64,000 bases of DNA from Ruminiclostridium sufflavum DSM 19573 (GCF_003208175.1 NZ_QKMR01000019.1:1-64000), one strand, 5' to 3'. Counted from the first letter of the stretch, positions 50,155 to 59,823 are shown. A program made the numbers and translations. Notes: generated by a model not told the origin, from the sequence alone.

Positions 50155-51432
50155 TTAAACATTCAGCCCGTTCTCCTTAAATACATCTATAATAGCCTGT
50201 TTTATAATTCTACAGCCTGTTTGTAATAATTCCATTTCTATTGTAAGAGGAGGCATTATTTTAAGTACTGTGTCATTGCGTCCTACTCTTTCAATAATCA
50301 ATCCAAATTCAAAACAACGTCTAGCTATCTGTTTTGAAATTTCTGCTCCTCCAACATCTGAAAAATCAATGCCCCAAACCATACCGATCCCTCGAACATC
50401 CAGCAGATTATGTAAAGTTAAAATTTCATTTGTCAAATAATTCTTAATGAAATCAGATTTTTCTTGAACATCTTTTTGCAAATTGAACTCTTCCCAATAC
50501 TCGAGAGCTCTCTGAGCACCTATGAAAGCCAACTGGTTTCCTCTGAATGTTCCGTTGTGCTCCCCTGGCTGCCAAATATCATGTTCACGCTTCATCAATA
50601 AAAGTGACATTGGAAATCCGTACCCGCTTATAGATTTAGAAAGTAAAACAATATCTGGAACAATTTCAGCTCTATCAAATGAAAAGAATGTTCCTGTCCT
50701 CCCACACCCAGCTTGAATATCATCACAGATAAGTAAAATGTCATTCCTCTTACATAGATCGCTCAATCTCCGAATCCAATCGGTACTCGCAATATTTATT
50801 CCACCTTCACACTGTATGGTTTCAAAAATTATTGCTGCTGGCTTTTCTATTCCACTATTTGCATCATTTAATACATTATCAATATAGTCTATGGTATCGA
50901 AACTTTTCATAAATTTATACGGATATGGCATAAATGTAACATTAGGAAGCTGAACCCCAGCACCCAAACGATTCTGAATATTACCAGTTGCAGCAAGACT
51001 TCCTAGTGTCATTCCATGAAATCCCCCCATAAAGGAGAATATTCCTGCTCTCCGCTTGATTTTTCTTGCGAGCTTTAGTGCCGCTTCAACTGCATTTGTT
51101 CCAGTAGCACCGCAAAATTGAATTTTATAGTCTAATCCCCTCGGTTTCAATATACTTTCATTAAATTTGTTTATGAAATCCCTCTTAGCTACTGTATACA
51201 TGTCCAAACCATGCATAATGCCATCCGAATTGAAATACGACAATATTTTTTCTTTAATAAAATCGTTATTATGTCCATAGTTAAGTGCTCCAGCACCTGC
51301 AAAGAAATCAATATAGTCTCGTCCCTCTTCTGAGTATATTACTGCATTTTTGGCTTTATTAAAAACAGCATTAAAGCTTCTACAATACGACCTAACATTT
51401 GATTCGTACAAATCAAATATATCTGTTGTCAT
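50155..51432 (-). CDS. L-2,4-diaminobutyrate:2-oxoglutarate aminotransferase (EctB/DAT type)
   Basis: This 425-residue class III PLP aminotransferase makes L-2,4-diaminobutyrate from aspartate semialdehyde with glutamate as donor (EC 2.6.1.76). Family-typical stretches are YIDFFAGAGALNYGHNN (near residue 40), ILKPRGLDYKIQF, GATGTNAVEAALKLARK and GGFHGMTLGSLAATGN. The PLP lysine lies in LLSKSISGYG near residue 270. Length is normal. The start ATG 51432 directly follows the AT-ER stop (TGAATG), with AGGAGGG upstream, so the two are translationally coupled. No ectA or ectC is present, so the Dab is not for ectoine. Its place in this operon and the Dab-type code of the last A domain point to precursor supply for NRPS-C. 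Confidence 0.9.
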   Translation of the reverse strand: MTTDIFDLYESNVRSYCRSFNAVFNKAKNAVIYSEEGRDYIDFFAGAGALNYGHNNDFIKEKILSYFNSDGIMHGLDMYTVAKRDFINKFNESILKPRGLDYKIQFCGATGTNAVEAALKLARKIKRRAGIFSFMGGFHGMTLGSLAATGNIQNRLGAGVQLPNVTFMPYPYKFMKSFDTIDYIDNVLNDANSGIEKPAAIIFETIQCEGGINIASTDWIRRLSDLCKRNDILLICDDIQAGCGRTGTFFSFDRAEIVPDIVLLSKSISGYGFPMSLLLMKREHDIWQPGEHNGTFRGNQLAFIGAQRALEYWEEFNLQKDVQEKSDFIKNYLTNEILTLHNLLDVRGIGMVWGIDFSDVGGAEISKQIARRCFEFGLIIERVGRNDTVLKIMPPLTIEMELLQTGCRIIKQAIIDVFKENGLNV

Positions 51433-53760
51433 TCAATAATCCCTCCTCAAAATGCATTCATTTGTCTTAACCATTTTGCTAAAACATTTTCTTAATGATT
51501 CTGCAGCTTCTTTCATCAGAATTATGCCAATTTCGTCTACATGCCTGTTTTTCCAGTCCTCAAGATCAGTTCCTTTAACCCACTGGTTAAAAGCTCCGAG
51601 TGCTGAACTACAAAGAATCTGATAATCTACCCTGTTTTCTTCACTACCGCTAATTGCCAAATCTTCAGCATGTTTAAAATAGCACTTAAATATTAATTTC
51701 ATTTTATACTTAGGGTCATTTTCTGATCTTTTAATCTCTTGTTCAGGCAGAAGTTCCTTTAATTCTCTATACACATCGTTAAAACTTCTTTTAAAATATT
51801 TGTCCTGAATCTGTCTTTTTGTTGTCTCATTTATCTCCTCTATGGAGTTATACATTCGGTATAGTTCATAAAGTTTTGTTGCTCGTGCAGGAAAAAATAA
51901 TCCTTTTTTAAGAACCTGAACCTTTCCGCCTATTTCAAACGTATCTCCTGATGGAACATACTCAGTATCTTGAACATTCATTTTTTGAAGCATGTCTTTA
52001 ACCTGACTGCTGATTTTCGCCTCAACAGTACATTGGTTGATTGAGCCCGTTAGTATGAAGTCCGCTCCAAGGACGAACGCTGCTGCCACCGCTTCAGGAG
52101 TACCTATTCCCCCCGCTGCTCCAACTCTTATTTTTTTATGGTAATTATATTTCTTCATTATTTCATCCCGTAATTTTAACATTACAGGCATCAAAGAATA
52201 TGATACCCCACAGTCCATATACCATCCTGCCCCAGCCTCAACACATATATCATCTGCCATTGGTACTTCTTTAGCCATCTCAGCTTCTTTAGCAGTTATT
52301 TTTCCTTCTGCTAACAATTTATTTATCATATATTCATTCACAGGACTCATGAACATCTCAGCAATTTCAGGCCTTGATACCTTGGCAATAATTCTATTTG
52401 TTGAAATAATTTCACCAGAATTATCTTTTTTCAAACCTTCAAGCTTATATCTAACAATAGCAGGTGTAAGACTCATATATGCAGATACTTCAATGCATTT
52501 AATTCCAGTTTCTAGCAACACACCTACTATTTTATCCTCCACATCAGGATTTGAATAATTGTAAGTCAAATTCACGCCGTAGGGCTCATAACTTGCCAGA
52601 TTCCTCTGAATATAACCAATGTCATCTCTTATCTTATCAATTGAAAGCTCTCCAGTGCCCAAGAACCCCATCGTCCCATTTCTCGCTAGTTTAATAATCA
52701 TTTCTTTAGAAGATATACCCCTATACATTCCACCAGCTAAATATGCATATTTTAAATTATAGTCCTTCTTGAATTCATCACATCCGAGAAATTGGGCAGC
52801 AAGCAATGAAGTATTTTCAACCTCTGCAGGATAATTTTGATCACATTGCTCACCTGATATATCAGTCTTCGCCTTATTATCAATATATTCCTCATCTTCT
52901 ACAATAAGCGGAACAGCTTCTCTTTTGATACTTTGTACCAAACCAGCAACAACAGTTCCAGGACCAACTTGGGTAATCTTAACATCACCCTTTCCCATTA
53001 TGTATCTAATGCTGTCATTCCACATTACAGAGCTTGTTATTTGATCTGACATATTCTCTTTTATTTCTGTTGTTTTATAAGGTCTTGAAGTTTTATTGGA
53101 AATAACGATGATTTTTGGTGGATTAAAATGAAACTGTTTAATATATTCACTAAACAATATTTTAGAATCTTCCATATATCTGGAATGAAATGCACCACTA
53201 ACTTTTAGAATAACATAATTTTTGGCTCCTGCAGCCTCAAAGACCGATTTTGCTCGTTCAATATCCTCTTTGAGTCCTGATATTACAATTTGTGAAGGTG
53301 TATTGATATTTGCAATATCAATGCGTTCAAATCCGCCTTCTTTAAGAACTACCTTTATCTTATCTAAACTTAAACCTATGACTGCCGCCATCCCGCCACC
53401 TACGGCTGTACTCATCAATTCCGCTCTGTATTTCACAATTTCCAATCCAGTTTCAAAATCAAAAATACCCGCTGCTAGAAGTGCGTTAAATTCTCCGAGA
53501 CTGTGTCCTGCAACAAAATCAGGATATTTCCCTGTATCTTCGATTAATTTGAAATAAGTCAGAGCATTTACAACATATAATGCAGGTTGGGTGTATTGAG
53601 TCTGTCCGAGTTTATTTTCCTTATCCTCAAGACATAGTTCCTTTATGGAGTAGCCCAGAATCTTATCTGCTTTTAAAGTTAAATCTTTAAAAGCATCAAA
53701 TAATCCTTCTCCCATTCCTCTATGCTGTGAACCTTGTCCTGGAAAAACATAAGCCAACAT
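51433..53760 (-). CDS. Trans-acting acyltransferase fused to enoylreductase (AT-ER)
   Basis: 775 residues. The N-terminal 285 residues are a malonyl-CoA:ACP transacylase: FPGQGSQ at residues 6-12, GHSLGE with the catalytic Ser near residue 90, and GAFHS near 200, the pattern for malonyl selectivity. Residues about 320-775 are a PfaD-type FMN enoylreductase (YLAGGMYRGISSKEM, AGAGWYMDCG, GAAGGIGTPEA, LTGSINQCT). Such fusions are common in trans-AT clusters and serve PKS modules that lack their own AT. The AT should load all the ACPs of PKS-A and PKS-B; the ER may saturate a double bond at one position, which cannot be assigned from sequence. It is the first gene of the main operon, about 160 bp after the promoter, with only a weak ribosome site (GTGATGG). 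Confidence 0.92.
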   Translation of the reverse strand: MLAYVFPGQGSQHRGMGEGLFDAFKDLTLKADKILGYSIKELCLEDKENKLGQTQYTQPALYVVNALTYFKLIEDTGKYPDFVAGHSLGEFNALLAAGIFDFETGLEIVKYRAELMSTAVGGGMAAVIGLSLDKIKVVLKEGGFERIDIANINTPSQIVISGLKEDIERAKSVFEAAGAKNYVILKVSGAFHSRYMEDSKILFSEYIKQFHFNPPKIIVISNKTSRPYKTTEIKENMSDQITSSVMWNDSIRYIMGKGDVKITQVGPGTVVAGLVQSIKREAVPLIVEDEEYIDNKAKTDISGEQCDQNYPAEVENTSLLAAQFLGCDEFKKDYNLKYAYLAGGMYRGISSKEMIIKLARNGTMGFLGTGELSIDKIRDDIGYIQRNLASYEPYGVNLTYNYSNPDVEDKIVGVLLETGIKCIEVSAYMSLTPAIVRYKLEGLKKDNSGEIISTNRIIAKVSRPEIAEMFMSPVNEYMINKLLAEGKITAKEAEMAKEVPMADDICVEAGAGWYMDCGVSYSLMPVMLKLRDEIMKKYNYHKKIRVGAAGGIGTPEAVAAAFVLGADFILTGSINQCTVEAKISSQVKDMLQKMNVQDTEYVPSGDTFEIGGKVQVLKKGLFFPARATKLYELYRMYNSIEEINETTKRQIQDKYFKRSFNDVYRELKELLPEQEIKRSENDPKYKMKLIFKCYFKHAEDLAISGSEENRVDYQILCSSALGAFNQWVKGTDLEDWKNRHVDEIGIILMKEAAESLRKCFSKMVKTNECILRRDY

Positions 53761-53788
53761 TTATCCATCACATCTTTCTTATCTAGAA

Positions 53789-53815
53789 TTCTTGCATGAA
53801 AATTTTATGCAAGAA
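53789..53815. repeat. Inverted repeat in the leader of the main operon
   Basis: TTCTTGCAT and ATGCAAGAA are perfect 9-bp arms around a 9-bp A/T loop. It lies about 30 bp before the AT-ER start codon and well downstream of the promoter. It could be an operator or an RNA hairpin; no T-run follows it on the minus strand, so a terminator is unlikely. Confidence 0.6.
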
Positions 53816-53928
53816 AAGACATAGTTAATCTGTTATGCCTAATAAAATCCATCAGCGCAAAATCAAACAATAATATCTCATTTTATTTACAATAATTGCA
53901 TCCATTATATGTTTATTCCTTTTTTAAC

Positions 53929-53957
53929 AGTGTACTACAGCATATTACAGTTGTCAA
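53929..53957 (-). promoter_or_regulatory. Likely sigma-A promoter of the main biosynthetic operon
   Basis: The minus strand has a perfect -35 TTGACA, a 17-bp spacer and a -10 TACACT (4 of 6). Transcription would start near 53922, giving a leader of about 160 bases before AT-ER. No other equally good site was seen before the long unbroken run of genes to 2956. Confidence 0.6.
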
Positions 53958-54251
53958 CGCTTTGCTTATTTGTACTTTTTTGTATGTTGTTTTTTGTCAC
54001 TTTACAAAACTTATGAGGTTGCTGAAAGCAATTGCTCTTAACTATTTAGCAAGGATCTTGATAATAGAAAAAAATGTGATAGCCTGTCTAGCCTTAGATA
54101 TAGCTTGTTTAGGCACTGTTGGAAGCTTTAATTCGGGGAAGTCCATCTTAAATTGAGAATAATTAATCTATAAAGATTTATTTGTGGAATGCATTATAAA
54201 ATAAAACAAATTGGCAAAAGAAAGTTTCTAGATTGGGCTTTAATAATATGT
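53958..54251. other. Intergenic DNA without a recognisable gene
   Basis: This AT-rich stretch lies between the promoter of AT-ER and the hairpin after the UvrA-like gene. The plus strand can be read as a short open frame (53896-54156), but it overlaps the opposite promoter, has no ribosome site and resembles nothing I know. Confidence 0.4.
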
Positions 54252-54297
54252 GCCTCGCAATCAAATAGTTATATTCAATTGCGAGGCAGCATTTTTT
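54252..54297. terminator. Hairpin after the UvrA-like gene
   Basis: GCCTCGCAAT (54252-54261) pairs perfectly with ATTGCGAGGC (54278-54287). On the plus strand it is followed by ATTTTTT. On the minus strand, downstream of the UvrA-like stop, the tail is only A/T-rich. It may end the UvrA-like transcript as a two-way terminator. Confidence 0.5.
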
Positions 54298-54307
54298 GAT
54301 TACCCTA

Positions 54308-57300
54308 TCAATTATTTATTTCAGCCTGGAATGCCTTCTTTAAAGCTTGTCCAGTATAGCTTCTTTCGTAATTTACTAATTCCTCAGGTGAACACTGAGC
54401 AATTATTTCACCACCTTCTTTACCGCCCTCTGGCCCTAAATCAATTACCCAGTCAGCACTTTTAATAACATCCAAATTGTGTTCAACAACAATAACAGTA
54501 TGCCCTTGCGTAATAAGCCGATGGAGTATATTCAGTAGATACTGAATATCAGCGAAATGTAGTCCTGTAGTTGGCTCGTCAAGGATATAAACCATTTTCC
54601 CGTTTGTTTTTCTACTAAGTTCTTTAGCAAGCTTTACTCTCTGTGCTTCTCCTCCGCTCAATGTAGTTGCACTTTGACCTAGCTTTATGTATTCTAATCC
54701 GACATCACAAAATGTCTGAAGAATTTTTACTATGTCTCTGTTGTTTGAAAATAACTCCAATGCCTCATTTACATCCATATCTAAGACATCTGCAATGCTT
54801 TTACCTTTATATTTAACTGATAGAATATCTGACTTAAAGCGCTTTCCATTACATTCCGTACAAGGTATCCAAACATCTGCAAGGAAATGCATTTCTATTT
54901 TTATCTGCCCCTGACCCTCACAGACTTCACATCTTCCCTTGTTAGAATTAAAGCTGAAATGTTCTTGGGTTAGCCCTTTACTCTTTGCACTATCTGTGCT
55001 GGCAAAAACTTTTCTTATTTTATTAAACAAATCAGTATATGTAGCAGGATTAGATCGAGGAGTACGCCCTATAGGAGCCTGAGAGACATTTATTACATTT
55101 TCAAAATAGTCATAACCCGTTATTTCTTCATACTCTCCAATCTCTACATCGCTCTTGTTCAATAACTTCTCCAGTAATGGCTCTAGTGTTTTCCCTATTA
55201 GACTACTTTTTCCGCTCCCGCTTACACCTGTAATACAAGTAAAAGCTCTAACTGGAATTCTAGCTGTTACATTTTTCAAGTTGTTATGTTTCGCACCTTT
55301 AAGTACTAGCCACTTATCCGTCAGCTTTCTTTCAGAATATTTCTCCTGTACTGCTAACTTTAATTCTCCGCTCAGATATTTTCCTGTAATTGAAGCCGGA
55401 TTATTCATAACTTCCTCTGGAGTTCCTTGAGCCACTACTTTTCCTCCTAATATTCCTGCTTTAGGTCCTATATCTACAATCCAGTCTGCATTGCGTATTA
55501 TTTCATCTTCGTGTTCAACAACCAAGACTGTATTATCCTGACTGCGCAACTTCATTAACGTCTTTATAAGATTAATTAAATTATGTGGGTGAAGCCCTAT
55601 AGATGGCTCATCTAGTACATAAATAACTCCCACCATCCCACTACTTAGTTGACTTGCAAGACGAACTCTTTGCCCTTCCCCTCCTGATAATGTTGGTGCA
55701 GTTCTGTTTAAGGTCAAATAGTGAAGTCCTACATCAACCAAAAATTTAAGTCTGTTATATACTTCAGTGATAAGTTCTTCACCGATTTTTAGTAAATTAT
55801 CGTCAATATACTCAGATACTTCTATTACCCACTTTAACACCTCATCTATAGACAATGAATAAATTTCAGATATTGTACGCCCCCGTAATTTTACTGAGCG
55901 AGCTTCTTTACATAGTTTTGTTCCATTACAAGCTTGACAGGGAACAGTCCTCATGTATTGTCTATACTTTTTTATGCTATTCTCAGTTTCAGACTCATAA
56001 TAAAGCCTTGTTAGTTCTGGAATGAGTCCTTTTACAGGTTTTAAAGTCTCTTTTAAACCTAATGTGGACTGATATTTAATTTTTTCTTCACCTGATCCGT
56101 AAAAAATAATTTTATGGAACCATTCAGGGAGGTCTTTCCAAGGTGTCTCAATATCCAAATCATAATGATTGAAGATTGGCTCAAGAGGTCCTGTAGGCCA
56201 CGTAGTTTTATTAGTATCTCGCAGATTTCCAAACCATCTTATTGCACCATCCATTATTGACAAGTTTTCATCTTCTAATAAAAGCTCAACTTCCATCGAT
56301 TGTTTTACACCCAAACCACCGCATTCAGGGCACATTCCTAAAGGAGTATTGAAGCTAAAGTGCTGTGAACTCATTTCAGGAAAGCTTGAATGACAGCGAG
56401 GGCATAGTAAATTTGTGGCAAATAACAACCTCTCTCCATTACTTCTTTCTACTGTCAGAGTACCCCTTCCATCCTTTAAAAGAGTCCTAATGTGCTCTGT
56501 CAATTGTTCTATAAATGCTACTTCATTGGATTTATCTTCAGGTATCTTAAAGGTGTCACCTACCAAGTCTACACTAACTTTCTCATTTCCTGCTGATGGT
56601 CTTATCTGATCAATTTTCTCAACTTTACCGTTTATTCTTAAATAAGAAATATTCTCTATCTGAATCTTTTCTAGAATGTAGCTCCAATCCCCAGAGTAAT
56701 TTATAATTAGTGGTGCAAACAATGAAAATTCTTCTCCTAATACTAGGTTGTTATAAAGTGTACTTGCTATTTCCCTTGGTGTCTGTGGGCATATATTGGT
56801 ACCACACTTCATACATTTGGGTGTTCCAATCCTTGAATACATCAATCGCAAATAATCTGAAATTTCCGTTATAGTTCCTACAGTAGATCTTGGATTATTT
56901 CCTAGTGTTTTTTGCTCTATGGCAATAGATGGGCTCAGTCCATAAATAAAGTCAACTTTTGGTTTTTCTGTCTTTTCCATATATCTTCTAATATATGGAG
57001 ATAGTCCCACAACAAATCGCCTCTGAGCTTCTGCAAAAATCGTATCAAACACCAGCGTTGATTTTCCGCTGCCACTTACTCCAGTAAAAACTACAAGTTT
57101 ATTTTTAGGAATAGAAATATTAATATTTTTTAAATTATGTTGCGCTGCACCTTCAATTAATATTTTATCAGTATCCAGTTTAATTTCTTCGCTTTGCTTT
57201 GGTTTGAAATCCCTTGCCTTTACAGTATTCAACTCCATAATAGTTAAACTGCTATTATCATCTGTATACTCTACATCTAGAGAATTATTATCCCGTACGT

Positions 57301-58162
57301 CTAATTTTGTTCTCACAGGTGCATATAATGAACTGTCAGTTTCAAAAAGTGTGCGCAATTCATTAAAAGTATCACTATTCCCAGCTGTTACTCTTGAAAT
57401 ATCATCTAACTTGTCGTGTTCAGTCTTTGTTATGTCTTTTCTAGAACGGAATCCCCAAAGGTTGTCCCATGGCAATACCTCATATTTATTTAGTGAAACA
57501 AAATTTCGGATAAGGTTACTTCTAATAAATCCTAGACCAGAATTATTGTCATAGCCAAACATGCTATCATCAAGCTGCTTGTTAGCACATCCAATCCATA
57601 CATCTTCAGACTTATAATATTTATCTTCAGGTATATCGCATGGATCAAAGTCCATATGAAGATAATCCTGTAAGACATGATCAATTGAAGCATCCACCTT
57701 CACCCATCGTCCAGCCTCCTCATGCCAATACTCACATATCCAATGTGATGGACAAAAGCTGTCCTGACTAGTATATGAAGAAAATCCACATAAAACTCTT
57801 GAAGGAACACCTTTACTTCTTAGTATAGAGCAAAGAACAACAGCAAAATCACGTGAATTTGCAAATAATCGTTCAAAAGGTTTTCTTTCGGTAAATAGAT
57901 CTGATTCATTTATTTGAAGAACTCGCTCCAACATCTTTGAAACAAACAATAGATAAATTTCATCTTTTCTTTGATTAGGCATTTTTATACCATATAGGTC
58001 TGGATATTCAGAATTAATCATAAATCTATGTAGTGTCTCACAAATTATTCTTGGTTCCTTTGGCACATCATCAAATAGATAGCTTAGATTTAAGGGTTCA
58101 GTTATTATACTATGGCTTTGATAAAAGTTCTTCATTTTAATATTTATCTGATAGTTATTCAT
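54308..58162 (-). CDS. UvrA-like ABC ATPase with N-terminal transglutaminase-like domain, putative self-resistance
   Basis: 1284 residues from ATG 58162, chosen for the AAGGAGG site; an in-frame ATG at 58201 lies almost on the predicted transcription start. Residues 1-170 resemble a transglutaminase/protease core: the Cys-bearing motif is FANSRDFA with Ser103 at the Cys position, then SHW (His140) and VDAS (Asp157). From about residue 350 it is a full-length UvrA: Walker A GVSGSGKST (about 362) and GVSGSGKSS (about 985), signatures TLSGGEGQRV (about 828) and TLSGGEAQRV (about 1170), and CxxC zinc modules. UvrA binds damaged DNA as a dimer; UvrA-like proteins such as DrrC guard producers of DNA-binding drugs. 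It stands between an exporter and the main operon, with its own promoter. Other UvrA copies would be expected elsewhere in the genome. Resistance is inferred; the role of the fused domain is unknown. Confidence 0.88.
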   Translation of the reverse strand: MNNYQINIKMKNFYQSHSIITEPLNLSYLFDDVPKEPRIICETLHRFMINSEYPDLYGIKMPNQRKDEIYLLFVSKMLERVLQINESDLFTERKPFERLFANSRDFAVVLCSILRSKGVPSRVLCGFSSYTSQDSFCPSHWICEYWHEEAGRWVKVDASIDHVLQDYLHMDFDPCDIPEDKYYKSEDVWIGCANKQLDDSMFGYDNNSGLGFIRSNLIRNFVSLNKYEVLPWDNLWGFRSRKDITKTEHDKLDDISRVTAGNSDTFNELRTLFETDSSLYAPVRTKLDVRDNNSLDVEYTDDNSSLTIMELNTVKARDFKPKQSEEIKLDTDKILIEGAAQHNLKNINISIPKNKLVVFTGVSGSGKSTLVFDTIFAEAQRRFVVGLSPYIRRYMEKTEKPKVDFIYGLSPSIAIEQKTLGNNPRSTVGTITEISDYLRLMYSRIGTPKCMKCGTNICPQTPREIASTLYNNLVLGEEFSLFAPLIINYSGDWSYILEKIQIENISYLRINGKVEKIDQIRPSAGNEKVSVDLVGDTFKIPEDKSNEVAFIEQLTEHIRTLLKDGRGTLTVERSNGERLLFATNLLCPRCHSSFPEMSSQHFSFNTPLGMCPECGGLGVKQSMEVELLLEDENLSIMDGAIRWFGNLRDTNKTTWPTGPLEPIFNHYDLDIETPWKDLPEWFHKIIFYGSGEEKIKYQSTLGLKETLKPVKGLIPELTRLYYESETENSIKKYRQYMRTVPCQACNGTKLCKEARSVKLRGRTISEIYSLSIDEVLKWVIEVSEYIDDNLLKIGEELITEVYNRLKFLVDVGLHYLTLNRTAPTLSGGEGQRVRLASQLSSGMVGVIYVLDEPSIGLHPHNLINLIKTLMKLRSQDNTVLVVEHEDEIIRNADWIVDIGPKAGILGGKVVAQGTPEEVMNNPASITGKYLSGELKLAVQEKYSERKLTDKWLVLKGAKHNNLKNVTARIPVRAFTCITGVSGSGKSSLIGKTLEPLLEKLLNKSDVEIGEYEEITGYDYFENVINVSQAPIGRTPRSNPATYTDLFNKIRKVFASTDSAKSKGLTQEHFSFNSNKGRCEVCEGQGQIKIEMHFLADVWIPCTECNGKRFKSDILSVKYKGKSIADVLDMDVNEALELFSNNRDIVKILQTFCDVGLEYIKLGQSATTLSGGEAQRVKLAKELSRKTNGKMVYILDEPTTGLHFADIQYLLNILHRLITQGHTVIVVEHNLDVIKSADWVIDLGPEGGKEGGEIIAQCSPEELVNYERSYTGQALKKAFQAEINN

Positions 58163-58205
58163 ATTGCCCTCCTTAGACTTAAGTTTATAACTGTAAAGCA
58201 TCTAA

Positions 58206-58234
58206 TTTATAATTTATTACATATATATAGTCAA
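58206..58234 (-). promoter_or_regulatory. Promoter of the UvrA-like gene
   Basis: Minus strand: TTGACT, 17-bp spacer, TATAAA. The predicted start near 58199 leaves a leader of about 37 bases before the ribosome site and ATG 58162. The -35 box is part of the outer arm of the 20-bp hairpin at 58228-58275. Confidence 0.65.
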
Positions 58235-58275
58235 GCATCTCTAATCTCAGAACATAGATTAAAGATGCTTGACTA
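58228..58275. terminator. 20-bp hairpin between the MATE and UvrA-like genes
   Basis: Arms 58228-58247 and 58256-58275 pair over 20 bp with one mismatch around an 8-base loop. It lies 63 bp after the MATE stop and probably ends that transcript, although the tail is A/T-mixed rather than a clean T-run. Its arm overlaps the next promoter. Confidence 0.6.
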
Positions 58276-58338
58276 TTATTAATAATTATTTCTATATACA
58301 CTACAAGTTGTTACGTTCAATATAGCAGACTTTGCTTA

Positions 58339-59775
58339 TCATAGAGTATCAGCTATTTCATTGTTATTAGAATATCCTGCAAGATTCTTAAATTTAACCT
58401 TTTTCAAGTAGATAGAGCACCATATAAGAGAAATTATCATTGCAAGCACAAAAGAACCAGCTATTACCAAAAATACTTCTCGTGTTCCGCCACCATACAT
58501 ATATACAAGCATATATGCTGCTGGTATGGTAACTACCCCCATCCTAAATAAGTCAATAATTAACCCTGGTAAAGCTCTTCCTGTCGCCTGAAAAGCAGAG
58601 GTAGCTATAATTGATACTATAATTCCCAAATACGCAAAGGAAGTGATTCTAACCTGTGTAACACAACCTTGAGCAACCTCTGGCAAATCCGTAAACAATG
58701 AAAATATACTTCCAGCTAATAAATTATATATAAGTGCAAAAACAGCACCTACTACCAATCCAAGTATTATATTTGTTTTGAAGGTCTCTATAATTCTTTT
58801 CTTGTTTTTTGCTCCATAATTTTGTCCTATTATAGTAAGTGTTGCATTTGCAAAAGCATATCCTGCCAGCAGAATGAACTCATCAAGTCTTCCTACAAGT
58901 GTCCATGAATTCATGGCAGTTTCACTTATTGTACCTATCAAATTATTCATGAATACCATAAATACACTTAAAGCTATCATGCTCAATATTTGTGGTGTTC
59001 CTATATGCGCAATCTCAAGAACTAAACGCTTATCCGCATTAGAAATGTTCCAACTTGCCTTAACTTGTGATTTCTTCCTCAAGAAAATACTTGTAACAAA
59101 AATTAATGAAACGAGTATAGCTATACTTGTCGCTAAAGATGCTCCCAGAACACCGAGTTTAAATACAAATATGAAAAGAGGATCTAATATAACATTAACA
59201 ATTGTAGACAAAATCATAGACATTGCATAATATTTTGATAACCCTTCACCCTGAAGAACTCCCAATAATGAATAGTAGATTGGTATCAGACAAAACCCTG
59301 GAATAAAGCAATAAAAGTATTGTGTTGCATAATTTATCGCTTCCTCACTTAGTCCATCTCCAGCCATTAAATTTATTAACGGTTTTCCAAAAACTAATAA
59401 TAGAATTAATCCCAGAATTGATATAGAAACTGACAATACTAGTCCAGAGCTTATTGTTTTATTAAGTACAACTTGATTTTTTTCACCAATTCCTCTGGCA
59501 ACCAAAGAACTGATTCCCATATATAATCCTGTTCCAATAGCAACAAAAAGCATATACATGGGATAGACTAGCCCTATTCCGCTTATATAAGCAGTCGATT
59601 CCTGGTTAATCATTGAAATAAAAAAAGAATCAACCATTGCATATAACAAAACTAATAATTGTCCTATTATTATGGGCATTGCCAATTTAATGGATATTGG
59701 AACTATAGGGCCATTCATTATTTCCTTTCCTAAGTTTATACTTTCGTTTTCAGAATTTGTTTCGCTTTGTTTCAT
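58339..59775 (-). CDS. MATE-family multidrug efflux transporter
   Basis: This 478-residue integral membrane protein of about 12 helices is of the NorM/DinF class (MATE), which expels drugs using sodium or proton gradients. Characteristic segments are the N-terminal KLAMPIIIGQLLVLLYAMVD, then GLYMGISSLVARGIG and the mid-protein repeat ending in TIIGQNYGAKNKKRI. Length is normal. The start has AGGAGG 7 bp upstream and its own promoter (59824-59852). It is followed by a strong hairpin, so it looks monocistronic. Beside a resistance-type UvrA gene it most likely exports the cluster product. Confidence 0.9.
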   Translation of the reverse strand: MKQSETNSENESINLGKEIMNGPIVPISIKLAMPIIIGQLLVLLYAMVDSFFISMINQESTAYISGIGLVYPMYMLFVAIGTGLYMGISSLVARGIGEKNQVVLNKTISSGLVLSVSISILGLILLLVFGKPLINLMAGDGLSEEAINYATQYFYCFIPGFCLIPIYYSLLGVLQGEGLSKYYAMSMILSTIVNVILDPLFIFVFKLGVLGASLATSIAILVSLIFVTSIFLRKKSQVKASWNISNADKRLVLEIAHIGTPQILSMIALSVFMVFMNNLIGTISETAMNSWTLVGRLDEFILLAGYAFANATLTIIGQNYGAKNKKRIIETFKTNIILGLVVGAVFALIYNLLAGSIFSLFTDLPEVAQGCVTQVRITSFAYLGIIVSIIATSAFQATGRALPGLIIDLFRMGVVTIPAAYMLVYMYGGGTREVFLVIAGSFVLAMIISLIWCSIYLKKVKFKNLAGYSNNNEIADTL

Positions 59776-59823
59776 TTTATATCCTCCTTTTATAATTACA
59801 GTACATAAATATGACGCATAAAG

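Noticed and set aside
50155-51432. Ectoine biosynthesis
   Set aside because: The aminotransferase is EctB-like, but ectA and ectC are absent and the gene is coupled to the AT-ER of the PKS operon. Dab supply for the NRPS explains it better.
53896-54156. Small plus-strand open frame upstream of AT-ER
   Set aside because: It overlaps the minus-strand promoter, lacks a ribosome site and shows no family features.
54308-58162. Housekeeping nucleotide excision repair UvrA
   Set aside because: It has a fused N-terminal domain, no uvrB next to it, and its own promoter between an exporter and a biosynthetic operon, so a specialised role is more likely. This remains unproven.
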